Assembly: GCA_964520885.1 (NCBI GenBank)
Contig: CAZFQD010000026.1
Coordinates: 1 to 19,138, forward strand
Source of the DNA: CAZFQD01 sp964520885
GTDB taxonomy: Bacteria > Bacillota > Clostridia > Oscillospirales > SIG519
Length of the DNA: 19,138 bases
Reading direction: 5' to 3'
The stretch's first letter is position 1. Every line of letters starts with the position of its first letter. Shown in pieces: positions 1-7,868 of this stretch. The position numbers and the translations under genes are program-made. The notes beneath the pieces are model-generated. The model ran no database searches, was not told the DNA's origin, and worked only from the letters and a program-made list of their open reading frames with translations.

Positions 1-18
1 TTTAGGGCATATTTCAAG

Positions 19-39
19 CGGAAATGGATTTCCGTTTTT
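19..39 (+). terminator. Possible small hairpin terminator at left edge
   Basis: CGGAAA (19-24) pairs with TTTCCG (29-34) around a four-base loop and is followed by TTTTT (35-39). This is the shape of a minimal rho-independent terminator for a plus-strand gene that would end to the left; a TAG lies at 3-5. The stem is only six base pairs. The same bases also read as an open frame on the minus strand, so the palindrome could be chance. Confidence 0.3.
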
Positions 40-117
40 ATCAAATCTTTTTACACTGTGGAATTTACTTTGGGAATTTACTTGGAATATAAAAATTTTT
101 TTTTCTCCTTTTTGGGC

Positions 118-146
118 TTGAATAAAACTGTATTTTAATATATAAT
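118..146 (+). promoter_or_regulatory. Sigma-A type promoter of dapF
   Basis: TTGAAT (118-123) and a perfect TATAAT (141-146) are separated by exactly 17 bases. Transcription would start near 153, about 28 bases before the proposed TTG start of dapF. There is no lysine-riboswitch-sized leader between promoter and gene, so control by an L-box is unlikely here. Confidence 0.7.
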
Positions 147-180
147 AATTTAATAGTTTATATTAATGGGGGAAAATATT

Positions 181-1026
181 TTGTTACTTAATTTTAGTAA
201 AATGCACGGTTTAGGAAATGACTATATTTATATTAATTGCTTTTCGCAAAAAGTGAATAACCAAAGCGAATTAGCGGTTTTACTTAGCAACCGCAATTTT
301 GGCATAGGCTCTGATGGTTTAGTTTTGATTGAACCATCTTCAATTGCGGATTGCAAAATGGTTATGTTTAATTCTGACGGTTCGCAGGGGGAAATGTGTG
401 GCAATGCTGTTCGTTGCGTTGGAAAATATTTATTTGATAACAATATTGCCAAAAAGGATATAATAACTGTTGAAACTCTTTCAGGCATTAAAACTTTGAA
501 AATGACTATTCAAAATGGCAAAGCAATTTTTGCTCGGGTTGATATGGGAGAGCCTATATTTGACTCAGCACTAATTCCAATAAACACTTCAAAAAAGGAG
601 TTTGTTGATGAGGAAATAGTTATAAACGACCGTAAATATATAGCAACTTGCGTTTCAATGGGAAATCCTCATTGTGTTGTATTTGCTCATAATATTGATA
701 ATATTAAGTTAAATGAAATTGGTCCTTTATTTGAAAATTATATGCTTTTTCCAGAAAGAGTTAATACAGAATTTGTTGAGGTTATCAATGAAAGCACTCT
801 TAAAATGCGTGTTTGGGAAAGAGGCTCGGGTGAAACCTTAGCCTGTGGAACCGGTGCTTGTGCTGTTGCTGTTTGTGCTATTTTAAACAATGTTTTCAAA
901 AGAAACAGCGATATAACAGTTAAACTTAAAGGCGGAGATTTACTAATAAATTGGGCTGACAATGGGAAAGTTTATATGACAGGACCGGCTACCCATGTAT
1001 TTGATGGGACAATAGATATTAATTAG
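181..1026 (+). CDS. dapF: Diaminopimelate epimerase DapF
   Basis: Interconverts LL- and meso-diaminopimelate in the cytoplasm, the last step before lysine and the source of the peptidoglycan cross-linking residue. The N-terminus shows the family opening FSKMHGLGNDY. Both catalytic cysteines are present: MCGNAVRC (Cys73) and ACGTGAC (Cys222), numbered from the TTG start. The 281-residue length is normal. An upstream ATG at 166 is in frame, but its own bases form part of the strong SD GGGGGA (168-173), which sits seven bases before TTG 181; no SD precedes the ATG. I therefore prefer TTG 181. The stop codon lies inside a heptamer repeat tract. The next gene, dapL, supplies this enzyme's substrate, so the pair forms a functional unit. 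Confidence 0.96.
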   Translation: MLLNFSKMHGLGNDYIYINCFSQKVNNQSELAVLLSNRNFGIGSDGLVLIEPSSIADCKMVMFNSDGSQGEMCGNAVRCVGKYLFDNNIAKKDIITVETLSGIKTLKMTIQNGKAIFARVDMGEPIFDSALIPINTSKKEFVDEEIVINDRKYIATCVSMGNPHCVVFAHNIDNIKLNEIGPLFENYMLFPERVNTEFVEVINESTLKMRVWERGSGETLACGTGACAVAVCAILNNVFKRNSDITVKLKGGDLLINWADNGKVYMTGPATHVFDGTIDIN

Positions 1027-1050
1027 GAATTAGAAGAGCGAAGAGTGGAT
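1023..1050. repeat. Degenerate heptamer repeat tract (TTAGGAA type)
   Basis: Four seven-base units, TTAGGAA, TTAGAAG, AGCGAAG and AGTGGAT, run in phase. The first includes the dapF stop codon TAG. It belongs to the set of period-7 tracts found at gene boundaries throughout this window. Confidence 0.5.
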
Positions 1051-1054
1051 TTCT

Positions 1055-1083
1055 GTCATTCTGAACGAAGTGAAGAATCTCTT
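1055..1083 (+). repeat. Half copy of palindromic dispersed repeat
   Basis: This 29-base stretch begins GTCATTCTGA and ends GAAGAATCTCTT. It matches the right arm of the hairpin repeat at 19044-19073 except for a few changes in the middle. Only one arm is present here, so it cannot fold into the large hairpin. It lies in the dapF-dapL spacer. Repeats of this CATTCTGAGCGAAG...GAATCT type are, as far as I recall, widespread as short non-coding repeats in many bacterial genomes. Confidence 0.7.
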
Positions 1084-1150
1084 AATTAATTAAAGAAAAT
1101 GGCTTTGACACAAAAATTATTAATTATTCACTGCAAACGAAGTTCGCTGC

Positions 1151-1185
1151 TTCTGATTTCTGACCTCAGACCTCCGACTTCTAAA
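1151..1185. repeat. Degenerate heptamer repeat tract (TTCTGAC type)
   Basis: Five consecutive seven-base units, TTCTGAT, TTCTGAC, CTCAGAC, CTCCGAC and TTCTAAA, lie directly before the SD of dapL. The unit differs from the TTAGAAG-type tracts but the period is the same. Confidence 0.55.
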
Positions 1186-1202
1186 ATGAAAGGAATATTT
1201 TT

Positions 1203-2402
1203 ATGGCAAACATCAATGAAAATTATTTATCTTTAAAACAAAGCTATCTTTTTTCAGAGATTGCAAAAAGAGTTAGCACATTTACTGTTGCTAACCCTGA
1301 TAAAAAAATTATTCGCTTAGGTATTGGCGATGTTACAAAACCATTGCCAAATTGTGTTATTACTGCAATGCACAAAGCTACCGATGAAATGGCAAATGAA
1401 AAAACATTTAAGGGATATGGACCTGAGCAAGGCTATGATTTTCTAAAAGAAACAATTTCAGAACATTATAAAGAAAAAAATGTTAATTTAGATTTAGATG
1501 AAATATTTGTTTCAGATGGGGCTAAAAGTGATACCGGTAATATTGGAGATATATTTGATAAGGACAATATTGTTTTAGTTACAGACCCTGTTTATCCTGT
1601 ATATATTGATACTAATATGATGGCTGGTAGGCAAATTAAACTACTTGATTGTAATGAGCAAAATGGTTTTACCCCAGCCCCACCTAATTTTAAAGGGGAT
1701 ATTATTTATCTTTGCTCACCTAATAACCCCACAGGCTCGGTTATGACTAAGCCACAACTTCAAGAATGGGTGGATTATGCTAACAAAAACGGTTCTGTTA
1801 TTCTTTTTGATGCCGCTTATGAAGCTTTCATTTCTGATGAAAACTTACCTAAAAGCATTTATGAAATTGAAGGGGCAAAAAATTGTGCCATAGAATTTTG
1901 CAGTTTTTCAAAAACAGCAGGTTTTACTGGAACAAGATGTGCTTATACAATCGTTCCAAAAACTTTAATGAGAAAAACAAAATTAGGCGAAAATATTTCC
2001 TTAAATAGCCTTTGGAACAGAAGACAAGCAACTAAATTTAACGGAGTGCCTTATATTGTTCAAAGAGGTGCTACCGCAGTTTATTCTCAACAAGGTAAAA
2101 AAGAAACAAAAGAAATAATTGCTTATTATATGCAAAATGCAAAAATCATTTCGGACACTTTAAAAAGTTTAGGCATTACTTATTTTGGCGGAGTAAATGC
2201 ACCATATATTTGGCTTAAATGCCCTCAAGGTTTTAGTTCTTGGGGATTTTTTGATTATTTGCTTAACAATATATATGTTGTAGGAACTCCCGGTTCAGGC
2301 TTTGGTAAAAATGGCGAAGGTTATTTCCGTTTAACCGCTTTTGGAAGCAGAGAAAACACAATTGAAGCCACAAAAAGGATTGCAAAATTGTTGGGTAAAT
2401 AA
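1203..2402 (+). CDS. dapL: LL-diaminopimelate aminotransferase DapL
   Basis: PLP-dependent class I/II aminotransferase that makes LL-diaminopimelate directly from tetrahydrodipicolinate with glutamate as donor, bypassing the succinylase or acetylase routes. Visible features: LGIGDVTKPLP near residue 40; SPNNPTG at 172-178; Asp203 and Tyr206, expected to contact the cofactor; SFSKTAG with the Schiff-base Lys237; and FRLTAFG with the carboxylate-binding Arg376. The 399-residue length is slightly below the roughly 410 usual for the family. ATG 1203 follows AAAGGA at a good distance. It lies downstream of dapF in the same direction. I found no convincing promoter in the 176-base spacer: an isolated TTGACA at 1105-1110 has no -10 at the right distance. 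Co-transcription with dapF is therefore likely. Confidence 0.96.
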   Translation: MANINENYLSLKQSYLFSEIAKRVSTFTVANPDKKIIRLGIGDVTKPLPNCVITAMHKATDEMANEKTFKGYGPEQGYDFLKETISEHYKEKNVNLDLDEIFVSDGAKSDTGNIGDIFDKDNIVLVTDPVYPVYIDTNMMAGRQIKLLDCNEQNGFTPAPPNFKGDIIYLCSPNNPTGSVMTKPQLQEWVDYANKNGSVILFDAAYEAFISDENLPKSIYEIEGAKNCAIEFCSFSKTAGFTGTRCAYTIVPKTLMRKTKLGENISLNSLWNRRQATKFNGVPYIVQRGATAVYSQQGKKETKEIIAYYMQNAKIISDTLKSLGITYFGGVNAPYIWLKCPQGFSSWGFFDYLLNNIYVVGTPGSGFGKNGEGYFRLTAFGSRENTIEATKRIAKLLGK

Positions 2403-2450
2403 TATACAACCATTTTATATTTTTTATATCTTCCTTAAGCAGTAAAAGTA

Positions 2451-2479
2451 TTTAATTTTTTTATTTTTTATGGTATAAT
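2451..2479 (+). promoter_or_regulatory. Extended -10 promoter of the DUF488 cassette
   Basis: TGGTATAAT (2471-2479) is a perfect extended -10 element. Seventeen bases upstream lies only a weak -35 (TTTAAT, 2451-2456), typical of extended -10 promoters. Transcription would start near 2486, at or inside the SD GAGGTG (2486-2491), so the mRNA leader would be about 12 bases. Confidence 0.65.
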
Positions 2480-2497
2480 TTTTTTGAGGTGTTTTCA

Positions 2498-3106
2498 ATG
2501 AATACAATTTATACAATTGGTTATACTGCTTTTAATAAAGATGAATTTATTAAAACATTAAAAAGATTTAATATTTCTTGTTTGATTGATGTAAGAAGCA
2601 TACCAATTGCTTCAGAATATTATAGTGAATATAGCAAACAACCATTAGAAAAATTATTGAATTTAAATGGTATAATATATAGAAATTATGCTACTGAATT
2701 TGGGGCAAGACAGTTAAACAAATCATATTATGCAACTGATGGGTATTTAAATTTTAATTTATTTGCAAAGTCCCCTGTTTTTTTAAGCGGTGTTGAAAAA
2801 TTAAATAAAGGTATTAATAGGGGATATGTTTTTGTCTTAATGTGTGCCGAAAAAGACCCTTTAAATTGTCATCGTTCAATAATGATTGGTAGAGAATTGT
2901 TGAAAATTGGTTTTAATGTGCAAAACATATTATCAAATGGGAATTTACAATCTCAAAAAGAAATAGAAAACAGATTGATTGATTTATACTTTAAAGAACG
3001 CAATCAAATTTCAATTTTTAGTAATGAAGAGTCAGAACAAGAACTAATAGAAAAAGCATATACTTTACGAAATAAAGAAATAGGCTTTGTTTTGGAGGCA
3101 ATATAA
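2498..3106 (+). CDS. DUF488 family protein (first copy)
   Basis: DUF488 is a family of small soluble proteins with no established biochemical role. Numbered from ATG 2498, the protein has the N-terminal signature TIGYT (6-10), DVRS (31-34), and the C-terminal CAEKDPLNCHR segment with Cys116 and Cys124-His125-Arg126. The conserved Cys/His/Arg set suggests an active or metal-binding site, but that is inference. Residues after about 160 form a charged tail. An in-frame GTG at 2489 lies inside the SD GAGGTG, so ATG 2498, six bases beyond it, is the better start (202 residues). The stop TAA shares its last A with the next ATG (TAATG), which implies translational coupling. The region is more AT-rich than dapL. 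Confidence 0.85.
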   Translation: MNTIYTIGYTAFNKDEFIKTLKRFNISCLIDVRSIPIASEYYSEYSKQPLEKLLNLNGIIYRNYATEFGARQLNKSYYATDGYLNFNLFAKSPVFLSGVEKLNKGINRGYVFVLMCAEKDPLNCHRSIMIGRELLKIGFNVQNILSNGNLQSQKEIENRLIDLYFKERNQISIFSNEESEQELIEKAYTLRNKEIGFVLEAI

Positions 3107-3552
3107 TGAATGAATTATTTACAATTGGATTTGCTAAAAAAAGTGCAAAAGAATTTTTCCAGTTGCTAAAAAAAAATGGGATTAATAGAGTTATTGATAT
3201 AAGGTTAAATAACACTTCTCAATTAGCAGGTTTTACAAAGCATAATGACTTAGAATTTTTTTTAAAAGAAATTTGTGGAATTAAATATAATTATGACATT
3301 ATGTTTGCTCCAGATAAAGATTTACTTATTAATTATAAAAATGGAAATATTGGATGGGATGAATATGTTATTCAATTTGATAACATTATGAAAACAAGAA
3401 ATATTAATGAATATATTTCTAAAAATTATAGTTGTATTAATGAAGAAAGAATATGTCTATTATGTAGCGAGGAAAAATCAGATAAATGTCACAGAAAATT
3501 AGTTGCTGATAAATTTTCTAAAATATTTAACATTAGTATTGTTCATTTATAA
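3106..3552 (+). CDS. DUF488 family protein (second, shorter copy)
   Basis: A divergent paralogue of the preceding gene, 148 residues. It keeps FTIGF (5-9), DIR (31-33) and the C-terminal pair CLLCSEE (117-123) and CHR (128-130), but lacks the charged C-terminal tail of the first copy. Adjacent paralogues that differ this much are more likely to have separate roles or to form a heteromer than to be a recent duplication; this is inference. Its ATG overlaps the upstream stop by one base and is preceded by GGAGG at a good distance. The 3361-3420 stretch has only 10 G/C in 60 bases against 24 in 60 at 1681-1740 in dapL, which may point to acquisition. Confidence 0.85.
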   Translation: MNELFTIGFAKKSAKEFFQLLKKNGINRVIDIRLNNTSQLAGFTKHNDLEFFLKEICGIKYNYDIMFAPDKDLLINYKNGNIGWDEYVIQFDNIMKTRNINEYISKNYSCINEERICLLCSEEKSDKCHRKLVADKFSKIFNISIVHL

Positions 3553-3562
3553 GAGGTGTTTT

Positions 3563-4195
3563 ATGAAAAAAGAAATAATAATTTTAACAAAATCGTCAAG
3601 ACATAAGGGTTTTTGTGTTGCTGGAATTGATACCAAAACAAAGCAATGGGTTAGATTATTGACTACAAATAAAAAAATTAATTGTTCTTTATCAAAAAAT
3701 AATATGAAACTCACTGATGGTAATGAAGTTAATGTATTAGATAAAGTTATATTAGATGTTATTGAAAGTTGCCCAACAAAACTTCAACCTGAAAATGTAC
3801 TGATTAATGAAAACCACAAATGGGAAAAAGTAAGTAACTATAAAATAGATGAGTTTTTATCCTTTTATAGTCCTGAAAAGCATCAATATATTTTTGAAAA
3901 CACTAATGAATTTTTAAACAATGAACAAATTTCAAAAGTTGGAATATCTCTAATTATTACAGTAGTTGAAAATGCAAGTATAAATATTAAAAATGATTAT
4001 AAAAGAAAAATATCCTTTACCTATAATAATAGATATTATGATTCAATTACTGTTACAGATCCGGATTATTATAATATTCCTAATAATACTAATATTGGAA
4101 AAGTAGCAATTGTTGTTAGTTTGCTAGATGATGAATGGAGCCATAACAATAATAAGTATTATAAATTTGTTGCAAAGATATTTCCTTTAACTTAA
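3563..4195 (+). CDS. Dual OB-fold domain protein (DuOB-like)
   Basis: Looks like the dual OB-containing domain family, whose members carry two OB folds and are thought to bind nucleic acid or nucleotides. From ATG 3563 (210 residues) the visible conserved pieces are KSSRHKGFCVAGID (10-23), QWVRLL (28-33), a hydrophobic strand around LDKVILDV (59-66) and QPENVLI (75-81) in the first half, then VTDPDYY (164-170) and KFVAKIFPL (201-209) in the second. The frame stays open back to 3503 inside the previous gene, but GAGGTG (3553-3558) fixes ATG 3563. It has no signal peptide or membrane segment. The gene begins ten bases after the second DUF488 gene, so the three form one operon. The domain call rests on sequence memory. 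Confidence 0.7.
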   Translation: MKKEIIILTKSSRHKGFCVAGIDTKTKQWVRLLTTNKKINCSLSKNNMKLTDGNEVNVLDKVILDVIESCPTKLQPENVLINENHKWEKVSNYKIDEFLSFYSPEKHQYIFENTNEFLNNEQISKVGISLIITVVENASINIKNDYKRKISFTYNNRYYDSITVTDPDYYNIPNNTNIGKVAIVVSLLDDEWSHNNNKYYKFVAKIFPLT

Positions 4196-4232
4196 TTTTT
4201 GTGTAAATAAAAATTTAGGAGTGCTAATACTT

Positions 4233-5555
4233 ATGAAAAAGCCAATTTCTTTAATTATAATCTTAATTTTGTTTATTAGTATTCTCACTCCTGTTTTTGC
4301 TGAGGATAAAGCTGTATTATCTGATAATTTACCAGAGATAACTGCTGGGGGAATATTAGTTTTAGATTTAGGTAAAGACTTAGAAAGTGATGACGATAAC
4401 ACTATAATTATTTCTCAAAATTATACTGAAAAGTTTTTTCCTGCTTCGCTTACTAAAATAATGACAGCGGTTGTTTTGTTTGACGAGTATTCTGAAACAG
4501 AACTTAAAAATAATTCAGTTACTCTTACCCAAAAAACTAAAAATTATCTTTACGAATCAAATGCAGAAACCTCCGGAATAGAAGTGGGCGAAACTCTTTC
4601 GTTATATGATTTACTTTACTGTATGCTTTTGCCTTCTGGCTGTGATGCTGCTCAAATGGTAGCAGATAATTATGGCAAAGGGGATAGCGAAGCATTTGTA
4701 GAACTAATGAATACAAAAGCATATCAAATAGGATTAACAAGCACTAAATTTGTTAATCCCACAGGACTACATAACCCCCTACAATATACAACTATTTCAA
4801 ATTTAGAAACTTTAGTTAAATATGCTTATTATAAAATGAAAAATAGAGAATTATTTAGAAAAATCGTTTCACTTTCTGAATATACTTTACCAAAAACAAA
4901 TAAGCAACCAGAGAGAAAAATAAAAAACACAAATTTATTAATTAGTAATAATAATTTTAAAATTGATGAGGTATTAGGAGTAAAAACCGGCTTTACAAGT
5001 GAGGCAGGAAGGTGCTTAATATCTATTTATAAAGATGATAAATTTGAACTAATGACTATTTTAATGAAATCTTTCAATAATGTAGATGGTAAAAATGCCT
5101 TTACCGATACTGCTAATATAATTAACTGGGTTAAAGATAATCTTATTAGGACTGATATTGCCAAAAAAAATTCCACTGTAATGACAGCGAAACTTTTAAA
5201 GGGCGAAAAAGGAATTGATTCTGTTGGCTTGAAATTTAGTGAAAATATAAATAAAATAATTGATAAAGGTTTTATTGATAAAATAGTAATTAACCCTTTA
5301 AAAAAATTAGATGATTTAGAAGCTCCATTGAAAAGAGGCGACTTTATAACAAAAGTTAATATTTTGGTAAATGGGACAGTAATAGCAACCTCTGATTTAG
5401 TTGCTGTTGATGATGTTAATAAAGATATTAAATATATATTATTAGATTCACTAATATTTATAATTCCAATAGTAGTTGCAATTTTAATTATTTTTATCGT
5501 TATATTTTTATTAAAAAGAAAAAGCCGTCACAAAAGCACATCTATTTTTAGATAA
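4233..5555 (+). CDS. dacA: Serine D-Ala-D-Ala carboxypeptidase (PBP5/DacA type)
   Basis: Trims the terminal D-Ala of peptidoglycan stem peptides at the outer face of the membrane. From ATG 4233 (440 residues): signal peptide 1-23 ending PVFA; catalytic SLTK at 72-75; second motif SGC at 135-137; KTG at 251-253. After the peptidase S11 domain comes a beta-rich C-terminal domain, then a hydrophobic helix at about 404-427 and a basic tail, so the enzyme is held by a C-terminal membrane anchor. The usual second motif is SxN; the SGC variant is known from the Streptomyces K15 transpeptidase, so activity is expected. An in-frame GTG at 4221 lies within the SD AGGAG/GTG and is rejected. Only 37 bases separate it from the DUF488 cassette with no terminator, so read-through is possible. 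It converges with the alcohol dehydrogenase gene, leaving one base between them. Confidence 0.92.
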   Translation: MKKPISLIIILILFISILTPVFAEDKAVLSDNLPEITAGGILVLDLGKDLESDDDNTIIISQNYTEKFFPASLTKIMTAVVLFDEYSETELKNNSVTLTQKTKNYLYESNAETSGIEVGETLSLYDLLYCMLLPSGCDAAQMVADNYGKGDSEAFVELMNTKAYQIGLTSTKFVNPTGLHNPLQYTTISNLETLVKYAYYKMKNRELFRKIVSLSEYTLPKTNKQPERKIKNTNLLISNNNFKIDEVLGVKTGFTSEAGRCLISIYKDDKFELMTILMKSFNNVDGKNAFTDTANIINWVKDNLIRTDIAKKNSTVMTAKLLKGEKGIDSVGLKFSENINKIIDKGFIDKIVINPLKKLDDLEAPLKRGDFITKVNILVNGTVIATSDLVAVDDVNKDIKYILLDSLIFIIPIVVAILIIFIVIFLLKRKSRHKSTSIFR

Positions 5556-5556
5556 A

Positions 5557-6681
5557 TCATTTCACAAATAACTTTTTATAAATTTTATATGCTGTCCCAC
5601 TGTTAATTGGTATTATTGAATTATCAAGTGATGCAGCATTTTTTATGTATTCGGTAAATTGCATAGCCTCTTCATTAGTTAATATTTCTAATTCTCCTAC
5701 CATACTTTGAATTCCAACCAAAAAAGCATCAAGGGTATCTTCGTTAACTGCTTTTAGTAAAATGGAGGTTTTTCTTTCATCAGACGAATGCATTAAACGA
5801 ACAAATTCTCCTAAAAAGTATGCACAAGCCTTTCCGTGTGGCACACCTTTAATAGTAGTAAGTGCATAACTTAAAGTATGAGGAAAGCAAGTTCCGGTTC
5901 CGTTTATTGAAAGTCCACCCATAATTGAAGCATATAATAATTGCTCCCTTTGAGAATATTCAACCTCTTGTTTTTCAAATACCATTCGCCAATGAGCCTT
6001 AATAAAAGCCTTCCAACCTACTTTTAGTCCCTCTAATGCATAAAGTTCTTCAAAACTTCCCGCTCTTACAGAATACAACGCTTCAACGAGGTGACAAATT
6101 GTATCAAGAGCAGTATTAGTTGTTTGCTCCCAAGACAAAGACATCGTATAACGAGGGTCACACAAAGCTACCTTAGCATAAATTAAATGACTTCTATAAC
6201 TCTTTTTAAGGGGAACACCATCAGTATTTATAGTTAAAACTGAAACGGGAGTAACCTCACTACCTGTTCCAGCTGTAGTTCCGATTAGAATTGTAGGTAA
6301 AGGGGTTATAATTTGAGTGGCATTAAATAATTCCATTGCTTCTAACAAAGGATTAGTAGCAAAAATGCTTGCGGCTTTTGTAGCATCTAAAACTGAACCG
6401 CCACCAGCACCAATAATAAAATTAGCATTAAATTCACAAGCATAAGCACCAGCTTCAAAACAACTTTCAACTGTAGGATTTTCTAAAATTCCATCAAAAA
6501 TAAAATATTCTATTAATTGTTCAGTTAAATGTTTTTCTAAATCAGCTAATAATCCACTTTTCAAAGCTCCGCTCTTGCCGGTCATAATAATGCATCTTCT
6601 ACCCCAACTTGAAAAATTGTATTTTTTAACACAATTATCCCCACTAATAATCTTAACAGGCATATAGTTATCATATCTCAT
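5557..6681 (-). CDS. Iron-containing alcohol dehydrogenase
   Basis: Group III metal-dependent dehydrogenase, 374 residues, cytoplasmic. The nucleotide-binding GAGGGS lies at 91-96 and GTTAGTGSE at about 134-142. The four metal ligands expected for the family appear as Asp193, His197 (ALDTICH), His268 (FPHTL) and His282 (PHGK). Substrate cannot be told from sequence; relatives act on propanediol, butanol, glycerol-like or phosphonate aldehydes. It follows mreB in the same direction after 30 bases, with no promoter or terminator seen between, so it is probably co-transcribed with mreB, an odd pairing. A second in-frame Met at codon 7 could also serve as start. Confidence 0.9.
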   Translation of the reverse strand: MRYDNYMPVKIISGDNCVKKYNFSSWGRRCIIMTGKSGALKSGLLADLEKHLTEQLIEYFIFDGILENPTVESCFEAGAYACEFNANFIIGAGGGSVLDATKAASIFATNPLLEAMELFNATQIITPLPTILIGTTAGTGSEVTPVSVLTINTDGVPLKKSYRSHLIYAKVALCDPRYTMSLSWEQTTNTALDTICHLVEALYSVRAGSFEELYALEGLKVGWKAFIKAHWRMVFEKQEVEYSQREQLLYASIMGGLSINGTGTCFPHTLSYALTTIKGVPHGKACAYFLGEFVRLMHSSDERKTSILLKAVNEDTLDAFLVGIQSMVGELEILTNEEAMQFTEYIKNAASLDNSIIPINSGTAYKIYKKLFVK

Positions 6682-6711
6682 AATTTCACCAACTTATTAT
6701 ACTAATTAGTT

Positions 6712-7728
6712 TTATTGAAAAGCTTTATTCGAAGAATTTTTTACAGGAGTTAAGTCATTAATATAATTTAGTGCCGCACCTGTTCCAATGGCAACACAAC
6801 CAATAGGGTCATCGGCTACTCGCACGTCAATACCTATCTTGCTTGCAATTAATTTATCAAAACCGTAAACCAAACTTCCGCCACCAGTCATATAAATACC
6901 ATTGACTGAAATATCTCCAACTAATTCAGGAGGGGTTCTCTCAAGAACACCATGAATTGCCTCAGCTATTATTAAGGCGGGCTCAATTAAAGCTTCTAAT
7001 ATCTCATCTGAATCAATAGAAACTACTTTAGGTAATCCAGTTAATAGACATCGCCCTTTTAATTCGATTGAAATCGTTTCCTCTCTCTTAACCATACAAC
7101 CAATTTTAATTTTTATATTCTCTGCAGTTCGCTCACCAATTAATACATTGTATTTCTTGCGAATGTATTTAATTATTGCTTCATCAAATTTATCTCCTGC
7201 TATTTTTACAGACTCAGATTCCACTACATCACCAAAGGAAATAACAGCAATATCAGAGGTTCCTCCACCAATATCCACCACCATATTCCCACAAGGCTTA
7301 GCAACATCGATTCCAGCACCAATTGCGGCCGCCATTGGCTCTTCAATTAACTCAACAAAACGAGCACCGGCATTTCTTGCCGCATCTCGGACAGCTCTAT
7401 CCTCAACCTCAGTTATACTACTTGGAATACTAACAACAACTCTTGGCTTAAATATCATTCGTCCACAAACCTTTTTAAGAAAATATTTCAGCATTTTTTC
7501 AGTTGTTTCATAATCAGAAATAACACCATCACGAAGTGGCCTGATAGCAACAATGTTTCCTGGAGTTCTGCCCAACATTTCTTGAGCCTCAAATCCAACT
7601 CTTAATACCTTTTTAGTATTTCTATCTATTGCAACTACCGAAGGCTCCTTTAATACAATACCCTTGCCTTTAATATAAATAAGCACGGTAGCTGTTCCTA
7701 AATCAATTCCAATATCATATCCAAACAT
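6712..7728 (-). CDS. mreB: MreB/Mbl-type rod-shape actin homologue
   Basis: Bacterial actin that forms filaments under the membrane and guides lateral wall synthesis. The 338 residues show the phosphate-1 motif DLGTA (9-13), IPSS at about 101, the connecting EEPMAAAIG (129-137), phosphate-2 VDIGGGTSD (151-159) and the adenosine motif MTGGGSL (280-286). It could equally be called mbl or mreBH: there is no adjacent mreC/mreD, which usually marks the mreB paralogue proper. The SD AAAGGAA precedes the ATG, and a strong promoter lies at 7770-7798. The neighbours are rpmB/clpE upstream and an alcohol dehydrogenase downstream. Confidence 0.93.
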   Translation of the reverse strand: MFGYDIGIDLGTATVLIYIKGKGIVLKEPSVVAIDRNTKKVLRVGFEAQEMLGRTPGNIVAIRPLRDGVISDYETTEKMLKYFLKKVCGRMIFKPRVVVSIPSSITEVEDRAVRDAARNAGARFVELIEEPMAAAIGAGIDVAKPCGNMVVDIGGGTSDIAVISFGDVVESESVKIAGDKFDEAIIKYIRKKYNVLIGERTAENIKIKIGCMVKREETISIELKGRCLLTGLPKVVSIDSDEILEALIEPALIIAEAIHGVLERTPPELVGDISVNGIYMTGGGSLVYGFDKLIASKIGIDVRVADDPIGCVAIGTGAALNYINDLTPVKNSSNKAFQ

Positions 7729-7769
7729 TTTTATCGTTCCTTTCTATTAAACCAGTATATAATTAATTC

Positions 7770-7798
7770 ATTATATATTTTTTTTTATAATATTTCAA
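7770..7798 (-). promoter_or_regulatory. Sigma-A type promoter of mreB
   Basis: On the minus strand TTGAAA (7798-7793) and a perfect TATAAT (7775-7770) are separated by 17 bases that include a run of nine A. Transcription would start near 7763, about 35 bases before the mreB start. It points into mreB and probably serves the dehydrogenase gene as well. Confidence 0.75.
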
Positions 7799-7868
7799 TT
7801 ATTTTCTATAACTTTTTTATTATTCCTTAAAAATATTTAAAATAATCCCATATTATCTTTTAAACTTA

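Noticed and set aside
1..165. Lysine riboswitch before dapF
   Set aside because: The predicted transcript leader is only about 28 bases, and no L-box core was recognisable in the upstream sequence.
1105..1110. TTGACA as the -35 of a dapL promoter
   Set aside because: No -10-like hexamer lies 15-19 bases downstream.
7148..7513. 121-residue plus-strand frame within mreB
   Set aside because: It is antisense to highly conserved MreB motifs, and its Ser/Thr/Ile-rich translation is typical of a shadow frame.
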